64,000 bases of DNA from Candidatus Nanopelagicus abundans (GCF_002288305.1 NZ_CP016779.1:1054001-1118000), one strand, 5' to 3'; counted from the first letter of the stretch, positions 55,567-64,000 are shown. The notes: generated by a model from the sequence alone, not told the origin. Numbers and translations are program-made.

Positions 55567-56817
55567 ATGAAGTCTCGAGTAACTCTACTTGTTTTCATAA
55601 TTTTAGTTGCTTGTATTTCAGGAAATTCTTTCACAACTGCAAGTGAGACTTCATGGCAGAAGCCTATTTTAAAGTCATTTACATTCACGCCAACTGAAAT
55701 TGAACTCTCTTCTGAAAATACCGAGGTAGAAATTTTACTGACAGTTACACACCCAAGTGGTATTTCAAATCAAAGCATTGATGTTTATTTGGAAAACTCC
55801 ACTTATGGTGCGAATTTCATTTACAGCACAAAGTTATTTAGAACTGAATCACCTATCAATTCAAGTTTAACTATTGTAAATTTCAAAGGATCACTTAAAT
55901 TAGATCCGACTATTTTTCCAGGCGTTTGGATATTCTCATCTGACTCTGTTACGGCAAACCCGATTCTAGATTCACCAAACTTTGTACCAAAGTCTTCTAC
56001 CTTTACGCCACCGCCGTTTAGAGATTTTGTGGGTGCCGAGGCAGGATTACTCATTAGACGCCTCGGTAATCTTTCATTTGATTTTCAGACATTTGTGGGA
56101 CCTTCACATCCCGCAAACAGTTACTTTGAAGATGGAAAGCCGACTATTTTTCCAATGATGAGGCCGATATGGAGAGTTAAAGAGTCATACGATCCGAAAG
56201 ATTTTTTTCAGCTACGCACTAATCGCACTTCACTTCAGATTACCTCCTTAACCCCATTAACTTGCTCAGTCAATTCATCTATTTTGAACTTTATTTCGAC
56301 TGGAGATTGTCAATTTAAAGTGTTTACGCAAAAAACAACTGATTTCGTTGCAAAAGAGCTTTTTTTAAATGTAGAAATACTTCCTGAGCGAAACAAAGTC
56401 AATTTAAATCTCCCCACAATTCCAACTCAACTGGTAACAGAATTCCCAAAAACTATTTCCCGCTCGGTAATTACATTAGACGGTGCAGAGGTATCTCCAG
56501 TATCAGATACTCCTACAGTCTGTTCGGCGTTTGGAAATGTACTGACAATGTATTTAACTGGAAATTGTGTACTTTCATATTCAACTGTTGCGACTGAGTC
56601 TAGATTAGCTTCAGGTATTATTAAACAAGCGTTTATAGTCCTTCAAGAAGGCGTGGTGGAACCTCGCCCATCTCCTACCGCATCTCCTACCGCATTTCCT
56701 ACCGCATCTCCCAAGTCACCCACTAAAAATCGAATTATTTGCGCTAAAGGTAAAACTAGTAAAAAAGTAAGTGGTGATAATCCAAAGTGCCCTAAGGGCT
56801 ATAAGTTAAAAAAGTAA
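55567..56817 (+). CDS. Secreted cell-surface protein with Pro/Thr linker and C-terminal Cys-Lys module
   Basis: The 416-residue protein has a signal peptide (residues 1-27: KSRVTLLVFIILVACISG) after AAGGGGGAG. The mature part seems all-beta (Ig-like stretches with paired Cys, for example TCSVNSS...GDCQF and PTVCSAFGN...GNCVL). A 12-base repeat gives SPTASPTAFPTASP at about 371-384. The end, ICAKGKTSKKVSGD then NPKCPKGYKLKK, is a two-Cys basic module also seen in outline in the protein at 38542. It is probably displayed on the wall. Function unknown. Confidence 0.75.
   Translation: MKSRVTLLVFIILVACISGNSFTTASETSWQKPILKSFTFTPTEIELSSENTEVEILLTVTHPSGISNQSIDVYLENSTYGANFIYSTKLFRTESPINSSLTIVNFKGSLKLDPTIFPGVWIFSSDSVTANPILDSPNFVPKSSTFTPPPFRDFVGAEAGLLIRRLGNLSFDFQTFVGPSHPANSYFEDGKPTIFPMMRPIWRVKESYDPKDFFQLRTNRTSLQITSLTPLTCSVNSSILNFISTGDCQFKVFTQKTTDFVAKELFLNVEILPERNKVNLNLPTIPTQLVTEFPKTISRSVITLDGAEVSPVSDTPTVCSAFGNVLTMYLTGNCVLSYSTVATESRLASGIIKQAFIVLQEGVVEPRPSPTASPTAFPTASPKSPTKNRIICAKGKTSKKVSGDNPKCPKGYKLKK
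56669..56712 (+). repeat. Short 12-bp tandem repeat encoding a Ser-Pro-Thr-Ala linker
   Basis: CATCTCCTACCG is repeated, with small changes, between about 56669 and 56712 (three and a half copies). It encodes SPTASPTAFPTASP, a flexible wall-spanning linker before the C-terminal basic module. Confidence 0.8.
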
Positions 56818-56832
56818 ATTACTCTTTAGAGA

Positions 56833-58257
56833 CTAAATTTCAACTCCAATATATTTAGTCTCTAAAAATTCCTCAATACCAGCGAAGCCACCTTCGCGTC
56901 CTAGTCCTGATTGTTTAAACCCACCAAAAGGCGCGGCAGGATCTGAGATAACACCTTTATTAATCGCAACCATTCCAGATTCAAGTGCCTCTGCTGTTCG
57001 TATCGCCCTCTTTAAATCAGATGAATAAACATAGGCAATAAGACCAAACTCTGTGGCATTTGCAAGAGTGATCGCTTCCTCATCAGATGATGTAATAACA
57101 ATTGGAGCTACTGGGCCAAAGATCTCCTGTTTTAATATTGGATTATCTTTACTTACTGTAAGTACTGTGGCTGGGTAAAAAGCGCCACTGCCATCAATAG
57201 ATTTACCACCAACGTTAATTTTTGCACCATTTGTAACTGAATCATCTACTAATTGGGCAATTTTATTGCGTTCTTTAACTGAAACACTTGCGCCGAGTTG
57301 GGCGCCTGTCTCAAGTCCTGGGGCAAGTTTTAACGCGCCCATAGCTTTAGTTAATTTTTCAGTAAACTCAGCAGCAACCTCTTTAGCAACATAAAAGCGG
57401 TTTGCAGCTGTGCAAGCTGCGCCACCATTTCTCATCTTGGCCAACATGGCTCCGGCAACTGCGTCATCAACATTGGCATCTGCTAGAACTAAAAATGGTG
57501 CGTTACCACCTAGCTCCATTGAGCAACGGATCACTTGATCAGCTGCCTCTTTAAGTAAGACTCTGCCTACTTCAGTTGAACCAGTAAATGAAAGATTTAC
57601 AACTCGTGGATCTTTTAAAATTTTGGCTATCCCGGGTCCTGATGGCACTGGCAGAATTAAATTAACAACACCGGCGGGTACTCCGGCACGCTCTAATATC
57701 TCAACAATTGCCATAGCGGTCAGTGGCGTCTCACCAGCTGGTTTTAAAATTACGGTGCAACCAGCAGCCAGGGCTGGGCCAATCTTTCTAGTTGCCATAG
57801 CAGCTGGAAAATTCCATGGCGTAATTAATAATGAAACTCCAACTGGTTGCTTGGTAACTAAAATTCTTTTATCTCCACTTGGCGCAGTTCTAAACTCACC
57901 ATTTATTCGAACTGCCTCCTCTGAAAACCAACGGAAGAATTCTGCGGCGTATAAAATTTCACCCTTAGCATCAGTTAAAACTTTGCCATTTTCTTTAGAG
58001 ATAATTTCAGCAAGACGATCTGCCTCTGCCACCATAATTTCAAATGCTTTACGTAATATTTCACCACGAAGGCGAGGAGCAGTTTTAGGCCAAGTTTTAA
58101 AAGCACTAGAAGCTGCGTCCACTGCCAGAGCGCATTGAGCATCTGTTGCAACTGAAACATTTGCAATGATTGATTCATTACTTGGATCAGTAACTGGGAT
58201 GGTAGATGTTCCATCAACCCATTTACCATCAATATAAAGCTGCGTCTTTAACTGCAT
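56833..58257 (-). CDS. NAD(P)-dependent aldehyde dehydrogenase (succinate-semialdehyde type)
   Basis: The protein is 474 residues from ATG 58255-58257 (MQLKTQLYIDGKWV), the family start. The frame is open to 58302. It has PWNFPAAMATRKIGPALAAG, GSTEVGR, the general base Glu in MELGGNAPFLV, the nucleophile Cys in GGAACTAANRFYV, and the end PFGGFKQSGLGREGG. GGKSIDG and the ANRFYV stretch suggest a GabD-type succinate-semialdehyde dehydrogenase. The substrate is inferred. A TATGCT box seven bases upstream and a palindrome across it suggest a leaderless and regulated transcript. Confidence 0.88.
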   Translation of the reverse strand: MQLKTQLYIDGKWVDGTSTIPVTDPSNESIIANVSVATDAQCALAVDAASSAFKTWPKTAPRLRGEILRKAFEIMVAEADRLAEIISKENGKVLTDAKGEILYAAEFFRWFSEEAVRINGEFRTAPSGDKRILVTKQPVGVSLLITPWNFPAAMATRKIGPALAAGCTVILKPAGETPLTAMAIVEILERAGVPAGVVNLILPVPSGPGIAKILKDPRVVNLSFTGSTEVGRVLLKEAADQVIRCSMELGGNAPFLVLADANVDDAVAGAMLAKMRNGGAACTAANRFYVAKEVAAEFTEKLTKAMGALKLAPGLETGAQLGASVSVKERNKIAQLVDDSVTNGAKINVGGKSIDGSGAFYPATVLTVSKDNPILKQEIFGPVAPIVITSSDEEAITLANATEFGLIAYVYSSDLKRAIRTAEALESGMVAINKGVISDPAAPFGGFKQSGLGREGGFAGIEEFLETKYIGVEI

Positions 58258-58263
58258 AAAGAT

Positions 58264-58288
58264 AAGCATACGCTTACTGCGTGTGCTT
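58264..58288 (-). promoter_or_regulatory. Palindromic operator-like site over the promoter of the aldehyde dehydrogenase gene
   Basis: AAGCATACGC (58264-58273) and GCGTGTGCTT (58279-58288) form an inverted repeat with ten-base arms, a five-base spacer and one mismatch. Read on the minus strand, the -10 box TATGCT (58265-58270) lies inside one arm and seven bases before the ATG at 58257. A repressor bound here would block the promoter. Confidence 0.5.
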
Positions 58289-58343
58289 AAAAAATCTCGC
58301 ATAAAAACAGGCGTATACTTAGGATCTAACTTCGTATAGGAGT

Positions 58344-60695
58344 GTGTTTAAAAAAGTGCCAAAGTCTTGGAGTGATAACGCACCTACTCCTAAGGTGTTA
58401 ACTGAGCACGCACACCTTAAAGACTCATTTTTATATAAATTAAAGGTCAAACTACTAGGTAAACCAATAAATCGCCATGATTTAAATGAGCAACGATTAC
58501 CTAAAAGGAATGCTTTTGGCATCTTGTCTTCAGATTGCATTTCATCTAGTGCCTATGGTGGTGAGCAGATATTAGTTGCCCTAATACCAGCTTTTGGTCT
58601 TGCCGCTTTTACTATTTTCACGCCCCTTGTTGGGCTGATTTTAATAATTTTATTAGTTATTACTTTTTCCTACCGAGATGTCATAAATACCTATACTAAA
58701 AGTGGTGGTGCATACGTAGTAGCTAGAGAAAATTTTGGCAAAGTAATCTCCCAGATTGCAGCCGTAGAGTTAATTTTTGGTTACATAATCACAGTTGCTA
58801 TTCAAACTGCAGCAGGTGTTGCAGCTATCGTCTCAGCTATTCCTGAGTTATCAGATAATAAAGTTTTATTAACTCTTGGCATTATTACTGTGCTCACCTA
58901 TATAAATTTACGGGGGGTAAAGGAAGCCGGGATTATCTTTGTACTACCCTCATATCTTTTTATTTTTTCTATGTTTATAGTTTTTGTATTTGGAATTTGG
59001 CGTAATTTAAATTCTGATCTAATGCCATACCCAACAGATACTCCTGGCTTAATCGCTCTAGGTGAGCCCCAAGGATTATTAAGTTTGGCAGCAATTCTTT
59101 TAGTGTTAAAAGCATTTGCCAATGGCAGTGCTTCCCTTACTGGGTTAGAAGCTATTTCAGATAGCGTGGCATTATTTAAAGAGCCTGAACACAATAATGC
59201 TAGAAAAACTTTAATGATAATGAGCGCAGTCCTTGCCACTTTAATCACTGGTATTGCCTGGCTGGCGTATCAGGTAGTAGCAATTCCTTATGAATCTGGC
59301 ACACCTACTGTTATCTCACTTGTTGCCCAAGCAGCCCTAGGTGATTCAGTTTTTGGCCAAAGTTTTTACTATTTCGTGCAGGCTTCAACTACCTTTATTT
59401 TATTTGCTGGTGCTAATACCTGCTTTAACGCCTTTCCAAATATGGTCAATATTGTGGCGGCAGATGGCTTTTTACCAAAGCAGTTAACTAAGCGTGGACA
59501 CCGGTTAGCATTTTCAAACGGAATTATTTTTATCTCAGGATCTGCTGGCCTATTAGTTATTGCCTCTGGTGCATCTATTACAGCGCTAGCTGCTATTTAT
59601 GCATTAGCAGTCTTTATTGGCTTTACTTTAACCGGACTTGGCATGGCAAAGAAAACTAAAAATCAAGGCGCTAAATACTATTTACATCTAACATCTGGAT
59701 TAATTTCACTACTTACTGTAATTATTTTATCCTCAGTGAAGTTTGCAGAAGGTACTTGGTTAGTAGTTATTGGCACACCCATTGTGGCTGTAATTATGCT
59801 TAAATTTAATGATCGATATGCCCAAGAGAGTAAAGCACTACTACTTTCAAGTAAGGACTCTAGAGCAACCTCTATTACAAGACATGATGTAACAGTCTTA
59901 GTTGATCGAATTGATATTGCCACAGTTGGCGCAGTTAGATATGCCAGAAGTTTAAATCCGCGTAATTTAAATGCAGTTCATTTTGTAATAGATGATTTAA
60001 GAGCTGCCAGATTGGCTAAAGCTTGGGCAGAGAATCCAGCTTTTGATGATATTTCACTTCAACTCATTGATTGCCCAGATAGAAGATTGGCAAACTCAGT
60101 TGTGGATTATGCAACTATTGTTACCGCATCTAATAATGTGGAGCTAACTCTGCTTTTGCCACGGCGGGCGTATTCAAAGTTTTTGGGAAGACTATTACAT
60201 GATCAAACTGCTGAAACTATCGCAGGACCAATCTCACAACTACCTAAAGTAGTTGCGACAATTATTCCATTTGATGTGCAAAAAATTATCTCTGGCCGTA
60301 TTTTATCAATTCATAACGAGAGTAAAACAAATACTGCTAAAAACGAACAGCCAATTAGGGCGCAAAGTGCCTTTACTAAAACAGATACCGTGGTTAAGAA
60401 AAGTGAACCAATTAGTCACTACGCAGAAAATATGACGCCAATTAGTAGCATTACTTGGCGCATGAGGGCCCACGTTCAAGGAAAAGTTAACTCAATTAAG
60501 GCTGCTCCCTCTGATTCCTCCCCATTAGTTGAAGTTGAGATCTGGGATGAAAGCGGTGGCGTTACATTACAGTTTTTAGGAAGGCGTGAAATTTCAGGTC
60601 TTGAAGTTGGTTCTGAAATGCGAGCCGAAGGTATGGTGGGTGAGAATAACGGTCAATTAGTTATTTTAAATCCATCATATGAAATTGTTATTTAA
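58344..60695 (+). CDS. APC-family permease fused to a C-terminal OB-fold domain
   Basis: The 783-residue protein has about 12 spans in residues 60-490, with SSDCISSSAYGGEQILVAL (about 62-80), SGGAYVVARENFG and ANGSASLTGLEAISDSVALF of APC amino-acid/polyamine transporters. A soluble section (about 510-640) resembles the USP-like tail of these carriers (RHDVTVLVDRIDIATVGAV). Residues of about 700-783 form an OB-fold (WRMRAHVQGKVNSI, LVEVEIWDESGGVTLQFLG, GSEMRAEGMVG). In other Actinobacteria this OB protein is a separate gene. The GTG at 58344 is next to AGGAG; another GTG at 58356 is also possible. Substrate unknown. Confidence 0.85.
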   Translation: MFKKVPKSWSDNAPTPKVLTEHAHLKDSFLYKLKVKLLGKPINRHDLNEQRLPKRNAFGILSSDCISSSAYGGEQILVALIPAFGLAAFTIFTPLVGLILIILLVITFSYRDVINTYTKSGGAYVVARENFGKVISQIAAVELIFGYIITVAIQTAAGVAAIVSAIPELSDNKVLLTLGIITVLTYINLRGVKEAGIIFVLPSYLFIFSMFIVFVFGIWRNLNSDLMPYPTDTPGLIALGEPQGLLSLAAILLVLKAFANGSASLTGLEAISDSVALFKEPEHNNARKTLMIMSAVLATLITGIAWLAYQVVAIPYESGTPTVISLVAQAALGDSVFGQSFYYFVQASTTFILFAGANTCFNAFPNMVNIVAADGFLPKQLTKRGHRLAFSNGIIFISGSAGLLVIASGASITALAAIYALAVFIGFTLTGLGMAKKTKNQGAKYYLHLTSGLISLLTVIILSSVKFAEGTWLVVIGTPIVAVIMLKFNDRYAQESKALLLSSKDSRATSITRHDVTVLVDRIDIATVGAVRYARSLNPRNLNAVHFVIDDLRAARLAKAWAENPAFDDISLQLIDCPDRRLANSVVDYATIVTASNNVELTLLLPRRAYSKFLGRLLHDQTAETIAGPISQLPKVVATIIPFDVQKIISGRILSIHNESKTNTAKNEQPIRAQSAFTKTDTVVKKSEPISHYAENMTPISSITWRMRAHVQGKVNSIKAAPSDSSPLVEVEIWDESGGVTLQFLGRREISGLEVGSEMRAEGMVGENNGQLVILNPSYEIVI

Positions 60696-61141
60696 CGCTT
60701 TGTTGCAAAAAAATCAGTAAGTAATTTCGCACATTCATCCTCTAGTACTCCACTTACAACCTCAACTTTGCTAAGTGCTCGCACATCTCTGATTACATCG
60801 AGTGAAGAACCGACTGCGCCAGCTTTTTGATCAAAGGCGCCAAATACTAATCTTTTTATCCTAGATTGTAGTATCGCGCCAGCGCACATCACACATGGCT
60901 CAAGAGTGACTATTAAAGTTAAATCATCAAGTCGCCAGCTATCTAGTTTTTCACCAGCTCTTCTTATTGCCAGGATCTCTGCGTGAGCAGTTGGATCATT
61001 ATCTTTTTCGCGCTCATTTTTTCCAGAACTAACTATTTCACCCACCTCATTAACAATTAAAGCGCCCACTGGCACATCACCTGAGGATTTAACTTCACGT
61101 GCAAGAGATATCACCTGCTGCATTAACGATTGGTAGTTCAC
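60692..61141 (-). CDS. tadA: tRNA-specific adenosine deaminase
   Basis: The 149-residue enzyme has the zinc site HAEILAIRRAGEK (His and the proton-shuttle Glu) and PCVMCAGAILQSRI with the Cys pair. It changes A34 to inosine in tRNA-Arg. It shares four stop bases (TTAA) with the permease gene. It overlaps by one base the upstream gene for a TadA-associated protein. Confidence 0.93.
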   Translation of the reverse strand: MNYQSLMQQVISLAREVKSSGDVPVGALIVNEVGEIVSSGKNEREKDNDPTAHAEILAIRRAGEKLDSWRLDDLTLIVTLEPCVMCAGAILQSRIKRLVFGAFDQKAGAVGSSLDVIRDVRALSKVEVVSGVLEDECAKLLTDFFATKR

Positions 61142-61608
61142 TAATTACTTTCAATCACCTGATTAAATTGTTCACCAAAACCTAATCGATTTGCAATCGC
61201 CTCTAATTGCTCATCTGGATATAACTCTGTGTCATCTAAAATGCTTAAAAGTTCCATCTCACTCACACCTAAATCATTTAGTAAATCAAGGTCACCGCCA
61301 GGTTGTGATTCATCATCTTCTTCTGGGAACTCTAGATCTAATACCTCAACTAGATCTGCTGCTACCTCATAATCAATTGCGTATGTAACATCTGAAATCA
61401 TCATCTGCATTGATCCACCGAGTGATCTTGCGATAATTACAAACTCATCCTCTATTGCAATTAATGCAATTGCTCCACCATTAGTTTGTTGAGCTTTAAG
61501 TGAATCCATAACTGCGCCAATATCTCGGGTAGTTAGGATCTGCGCAGCATCCCATCTGCCATCTTCATGCCAGGCTATGAGTCCAAAATCTACTGACATT
61601 AGATTCAC
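61141..61608 (-). CDS. tRNA adenosine deaminase-associated protein
   Basis: The 155-residue acidic protein starts VDFGLIAWHEDGRW and has ATRDIGAVMDSLKAQ-like TTRDIGAVMDSLKAQ, IALIAIEDEFVIIARS and a long acidic tail (FPEEDDESQPGGDLDLLND). This family is found next to tadA across Actinobacteria and is named after that. The function has not been shown. AAAGGAGG is ten bases before the ATG. Coupled to tadA by a one-base overlap. Confidence 0.9.
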   Translation of the reverse strand: MNLMSVDFGLIAWHEDGRWDAAQILTTRDIGAVMDSLKAQQTNGGAIALIAIEDEFVIIARSLGGSMQMMISDVTYAIDYEVAADLVEVLDLEFPEEDDESQPGGDLDLLNDLGVSEMELLSILDDTELYPDEQLEAIANRLGFGEQFNQVIESN

Positions 61609-61673
61609 GCCTCCTTTATAACCCTTAATGAATACCTTCTGAGCACACTTATTCTCTCTTTAATCTGCGCTAA

Positions 61674-61708
61674 TTGGTAGTAGCACCTCTTGCTTGTAGA
61701 GTAATTAT
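61674..61708 (+). promoter_or_regulatory. Leaderless promoter of upp
   Basis: TTGGTA (61674-61679), a spacer of exactly 17 bases, TAGAGT (61697-61702), then six bases and the GTG start at 61709. No ribosome-binding site lies between. It is the clearest promoter in the window and places the mRNA 5' end at the start codon. Confidence 0.7.
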
Positions 61709-62347
61709 GTGAAAATCCACATTGCCTCCCACCCATTGCTTACTCATAAGTTAACTGTGCTGCGGGATGAGAAAACTGATTCACCAACCTTTAGGCGCTT
61801 GACTGAGGAAATTGTCACCTTACTTGCATATGAGGCGATGCGTGAAGTTAAAACAATTGCTGTAACTGTTAAGACACCAGTTGCCATGGCCCAAGGTGAG
61901 CAGCTAGCTAAACCAAAGCCTGTAGTAGTTCCAATCCTTAGAGCAGGTCTTGGCATGTTAGAGGGAATGTCGCGTCTTATTCCAACTGCTGAAATTGGCT
62001 TTTTGGGAATGGTGCGGGATGAGAAAACTTTAAAGGCAACAACTTATGCAAATAGATTACCTGAGGATTTAACTAATCGTCAGTGTTATATCTTAGATCC
62101 GATGCTTGCTACCGGTGGCACATTGGTTAGCGCAATAGAGTTCTTAGCAGCAAAGGGTGCTACTGATATAACTGCAATTTGTATATTAGCTGCGCCAGAG
62201 GGTATTGCTGTTCTTGAAAAAGCGTTTGCAACATCAAAGTTATCTTTAAAACTTGTAACGGGTGCACTCGATGAGCGCTTAAATGAGAAGGGTTACATCA
62301 TCCCGGGCTTAGGAGATGCTGGAGATCGGTTATATGGTGTTGTTTAA
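61709..62347 (+). CDS. upp: Uracil phosphoribosyltransferase
   Basis: The 212-residue protein has [20 protein letters not shown] at the start, [13 protein letters not shown], and the PRPP-binding [17 protein letters not shown], with the C-terminal [16 protein letters not shown] that binds uracil. It makes UMP from uracil and PRPP (salvage). The start codon is GTG, six bases after the -10 box. Confidence 0.96.
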   Translation: MKIHIASHPLLTHKLTVLRDEKTDSPTFRRLTEEIVTLLAYEAMREVKTIAVTVKTPVAMAQGEQLAKPKPVVVPILRAGLGMLEGMSRLIPTAEIGFLGMVRDEKTLKATTYANRLPEDLTNRQCYILDPMLATGGTLVSAIEFLAAKGATDITAICILAAPEGIAVLEKAFATSKLSLKLVTGALDERLNEKGYIIPGLGDAGDRLYGVV

Positions 62348-62350
62348 CTA

Positions 62351-62373
62351 ACAGTAAAAGTCCTTATTACTGT
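62351..62373 (+). terminator. Weak hairpin after upp
   Basis: ACAGTAA (62351-62357) pairs with TTACTGT (62367-62373) over a nine-base loop, four bases beyond the upp stop. A second pairing of TAAAAGT with ACTTTTA further on excludes it. AT-rich and without a T tract, so a low-confidence terminator. Confidence 0.3.
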
Positions 62374-62443
62374 GTGTAATTACTTTTATACTAAGACCGA
62401 AAGTTTTTAAAATATCAAAATTTGAAAGATGAGGTAGAAGATT

Positions 62444-63052
62444 GTGTTAAACCTTGCTGCCTCATTTAATGAACAATTATCTCCAGTTGCGCCTTTTTTA
62501 TTTTATGTAGTTATTGCTGGCATTATCTTTGTTGAAACTGGTTTATTAATCGGCTTCTTCCTACCTGGTGACTCATTGTTATTTAGCGCAGGACTTGTTG
62601 CCGCAGCTAGAGATGATATTAATATTGCCTTCTTAGTTTTTGCAGTTTTTTTAGCTGCATTTATCGGCGATCAAGTTGGATATGTAATTGGTCGAAAGAT
62701 AGGCCGGCCCTACCTTGAAAAACATAAATCTAAGCGAATGATTAAAATGCTTGAAAGATCTGAACGTTTTTATGAAAGATATGGCTGGTGGTCAGTAGTT
62801 ATTGCTCGCTATATCCCATGGGTTAGAACATTTGTGCCACCAATAGCAGGTACTGTAAAAATGAATTACTACAAATTTTTATCTGCTAACGCATTAGGAG
62901 CCCTGCTTTGGGGAGCTGGTATTACCTTGGCAGGATTTTATTCTGGTTCAATCTCTTGGGTTAAAGATATTTCATACGCACTTGCTGCCTTTTTTATTAC
63001 CGCTTCATTACTCTCTGCTTTAATAAATTACTTACGAGAAAAACGGGACTGA
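62444..63052 (+). CDS. DedA-family membrane protein
   Basis: The 202-residue protein has four to five spans and the DedA motifs FVETGLLIGFFLPGDSLLFSAGL and RYIPWVRTFVPPIAG (Arg pair), with FIGDQVGYVIGRKIG between. DedA proteins are flippases or scramblases for undecaprenyl phosphate or phosphatidylethanolamine. A GTG start follows GAGGTAGAAG. Its last 25 bases overlap the convergent transporter gene. Confidence 0.92.
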   Translation: MLNLAASFNEQLSPVAPFLFYVVIAGIIFVETGLLIGFFLPGDSLLFSAGLVAAARDDINIAFLVFAVFLAAFIGDQVGYVIGRKIGRPYLEKHKSKRMIKMLERSERFYERYGWWSVVIARYIPWVRTFVPPIAGTVKMNYYKFLSANALGALLWGAGITLAGFYSGSISWVKDISYALAAFFITASLLSALINYLREKRD

Positions 63053-63921
63053 CCATTTGCTATCACACCTAAATAGGTGAGGAATATTCCAGTAATTAGG
63101 TAAGGTGAGATTTGTGTTCCTTCAGTTGGCACAAATACATCAAGTAGTAATGATCCAATCAGCATTCCGCCAACACTAAGTAGTGTGAACTCTAAGACGC
63201 CAACATATTGCACAGCAACGGCTGAGAAAGCAATATAGAAAACCCCAATTGAGCCACCTAAGAACATCCACCAAGGCCCTGAGGTTAGATTCATAATTGA
63301 GTGATCGGTAAAGAGTGAGCGAAGTATTAATAAAAATGTTAGAAAGCTAAAGCCAGTAATAAAGTTAAGTTGTGAGGTAGCAAAGCTCTTCTTTGAAAAA
63401 GAGTTGATCTGACCATTTAACGCTCTCTGCACGCCAACCCAGCTACCAGCAAAAACAGCTAATGTAATTGCAAGAATTGAAAAATCACTCATTACAAATC
63501 TATCCCAAGTAGATATAACTACTGCGCCCACCGTAATAATTGCTGCAATTACCCGCCGCTTTGAAATCACAGATTTAATACCGCCAGCTAAGCCAACATG
63601 ATCAACCCAAAGTGAGATTGCAGTCTGACCAGCTAGGGATGCCACTGTAAACAAAGCAACTCCTGCAATAGGAACAACATGGGTTTGCATTGCCACAAAT
63701 GAGGCGCCTAACATTCCTGCGCTTAGTCGCCACATTGGAAGTTGTTTTAATTTAACTGCTTTAAAAATATCAGCAAAGCCTGCTCTGACATCTTTTCTAA
63801 ATAATGAAATTAGTGAGACAAAGATTAATCCAGTACCAAATGAAACTAGGGCTGCTTCGAGAGAGTCACCCATTTGATTAGATAACTCACCATTTACTCG
63901 AGATTGCAAGGCAATTAGCAC
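63028..63921 (-). CDS. DMT-type transporter, YdcZ (DUF606)-like
   Basis: The 297-residue protein has about ten spans in two related halves. The QSRVNGELSN start, GGSIGVFYIAFSAVAVQYVG and LLLDVFVP are typical of the YdcZ/DUF606 group of small-molecule exporters. The only usual start codon is GTG 63919-63921, which would begin within the first membrane helix. The frame stays open to an ATT at 63973-63975, eight bases after AAGGAG, adding ISKPSKLRGLEVLSAFSG to complete the helix. The true start is probably there, making 315 residues. Substrate unknown. Confidence 0.82.
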   Translation of the reverse strand: MLIALQSRVNGELSNQMGDSLEAALVSFGTGLIFVSLISLFRKDVRAGFADIFKAVKLKQLPMWRLSAGMLGASFVAMQTHVVPIAGVALFTVASLAGQTAISLWVDHVGLAGGIKSVISKRRVIAAIITVGAVVISTWDRFVMSDFSILAITLAVFAGSWVGVQRALNGQINSFSKKSFATSQLNFITGFSFLTFLLILRSLFTDHSIMNLTSGPWWMFLGGSIGVFYIAFSAVAVQYVGVLEFTLLSVGGMLIGSLLLDVFVPTEGTQISPYLITGIFLTYLGVIANGQSRFSRK

Positions 63922-64000
63922 GCCAGAGAATGCGGAAAGTACTTCAAGCCCACGTAACTTACTTGGCTTAGAAATCTAAGGTTCTCCTTTTTTATTTGGA

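Overview
The window looks like a low-GC, streamlined actinobacterium, most likely a freshwater planktonic Nanopelagicales (acI-type) lineage. Marker genes are actinobacterial: BldC, a DUF5302-like protein, DUF3073, an SCP_3 sterol-carrier-like protein, a DUF4177-type protein, the TadA-associated protein, and a Crp regulator divergent from nth. Genes are tightly packed. Many co-directional genes overlap by ATGA or GTGA, several convergent pairs share a 4-base double stop, and several first genes appear leaderless. The taxonomic call rests on gene content and style, not on rRNA.

Layout. 1-1658: end of a sugar operon (aldose epimerase, PfkB kinase, UPF0303). 1718-8445: an envelope polysaccharide locus with a Wzm/Wzt-type ABC exporter, a GT4 glycosyltransferase, a UDP-sugar dehydrogenase, GalE, a WecA/TagO-like transferase and an SDR. 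8556-11406: a large secreted surface protein downstream of an ECF-like sigma factor that carries its own membrane anchor. 11552-11624: tRNA-Lys.

11747-34449: a very AT-rich glycan island with glycosyltransferases, two sugar C-methyltransferases, CDP-glucose genes (rfbF, rfbG), rmlA, rmlC and rmlD without rmlB, a 1344-residue glycosyltransferase with three catalytic-type domains, and an LhgO-like oxidase. It also holds two genes broken by single-base changes: a VOC protein with one internal TAA and a sugar O-methyltransferase with a frameshift in a T tract. The inferred product is one or more NDP-6-deoxyhexoses, some probably C-methylated, assembled into a strain-specific surface glycan.

34720-63975: conserved core. 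It holds sua5, three tRNAs (Glu, Asp, Phe), gtrA, bldC and neighbours, purB/purA, acs, cvpA/tlpA/nth, crp, ridA, yqeY, asd/lysC, recR, an O-antigen ligase/Wzy-like protein, dnaX, the SRP RNA, tRNA-Ser, an aldehyde dehydrogenase, an APC permease fused to an OB-fold domain, tadA and its partner, upp, a DedA protein and a YdcZ-like transporter. Three short core genes (58, 51 and 39 codons) are also annotated; the 39-codon hydrophobic peptide is new to me.

No CRISPR array, insertion sequence, prophage, rRNA or replication origin was seen.
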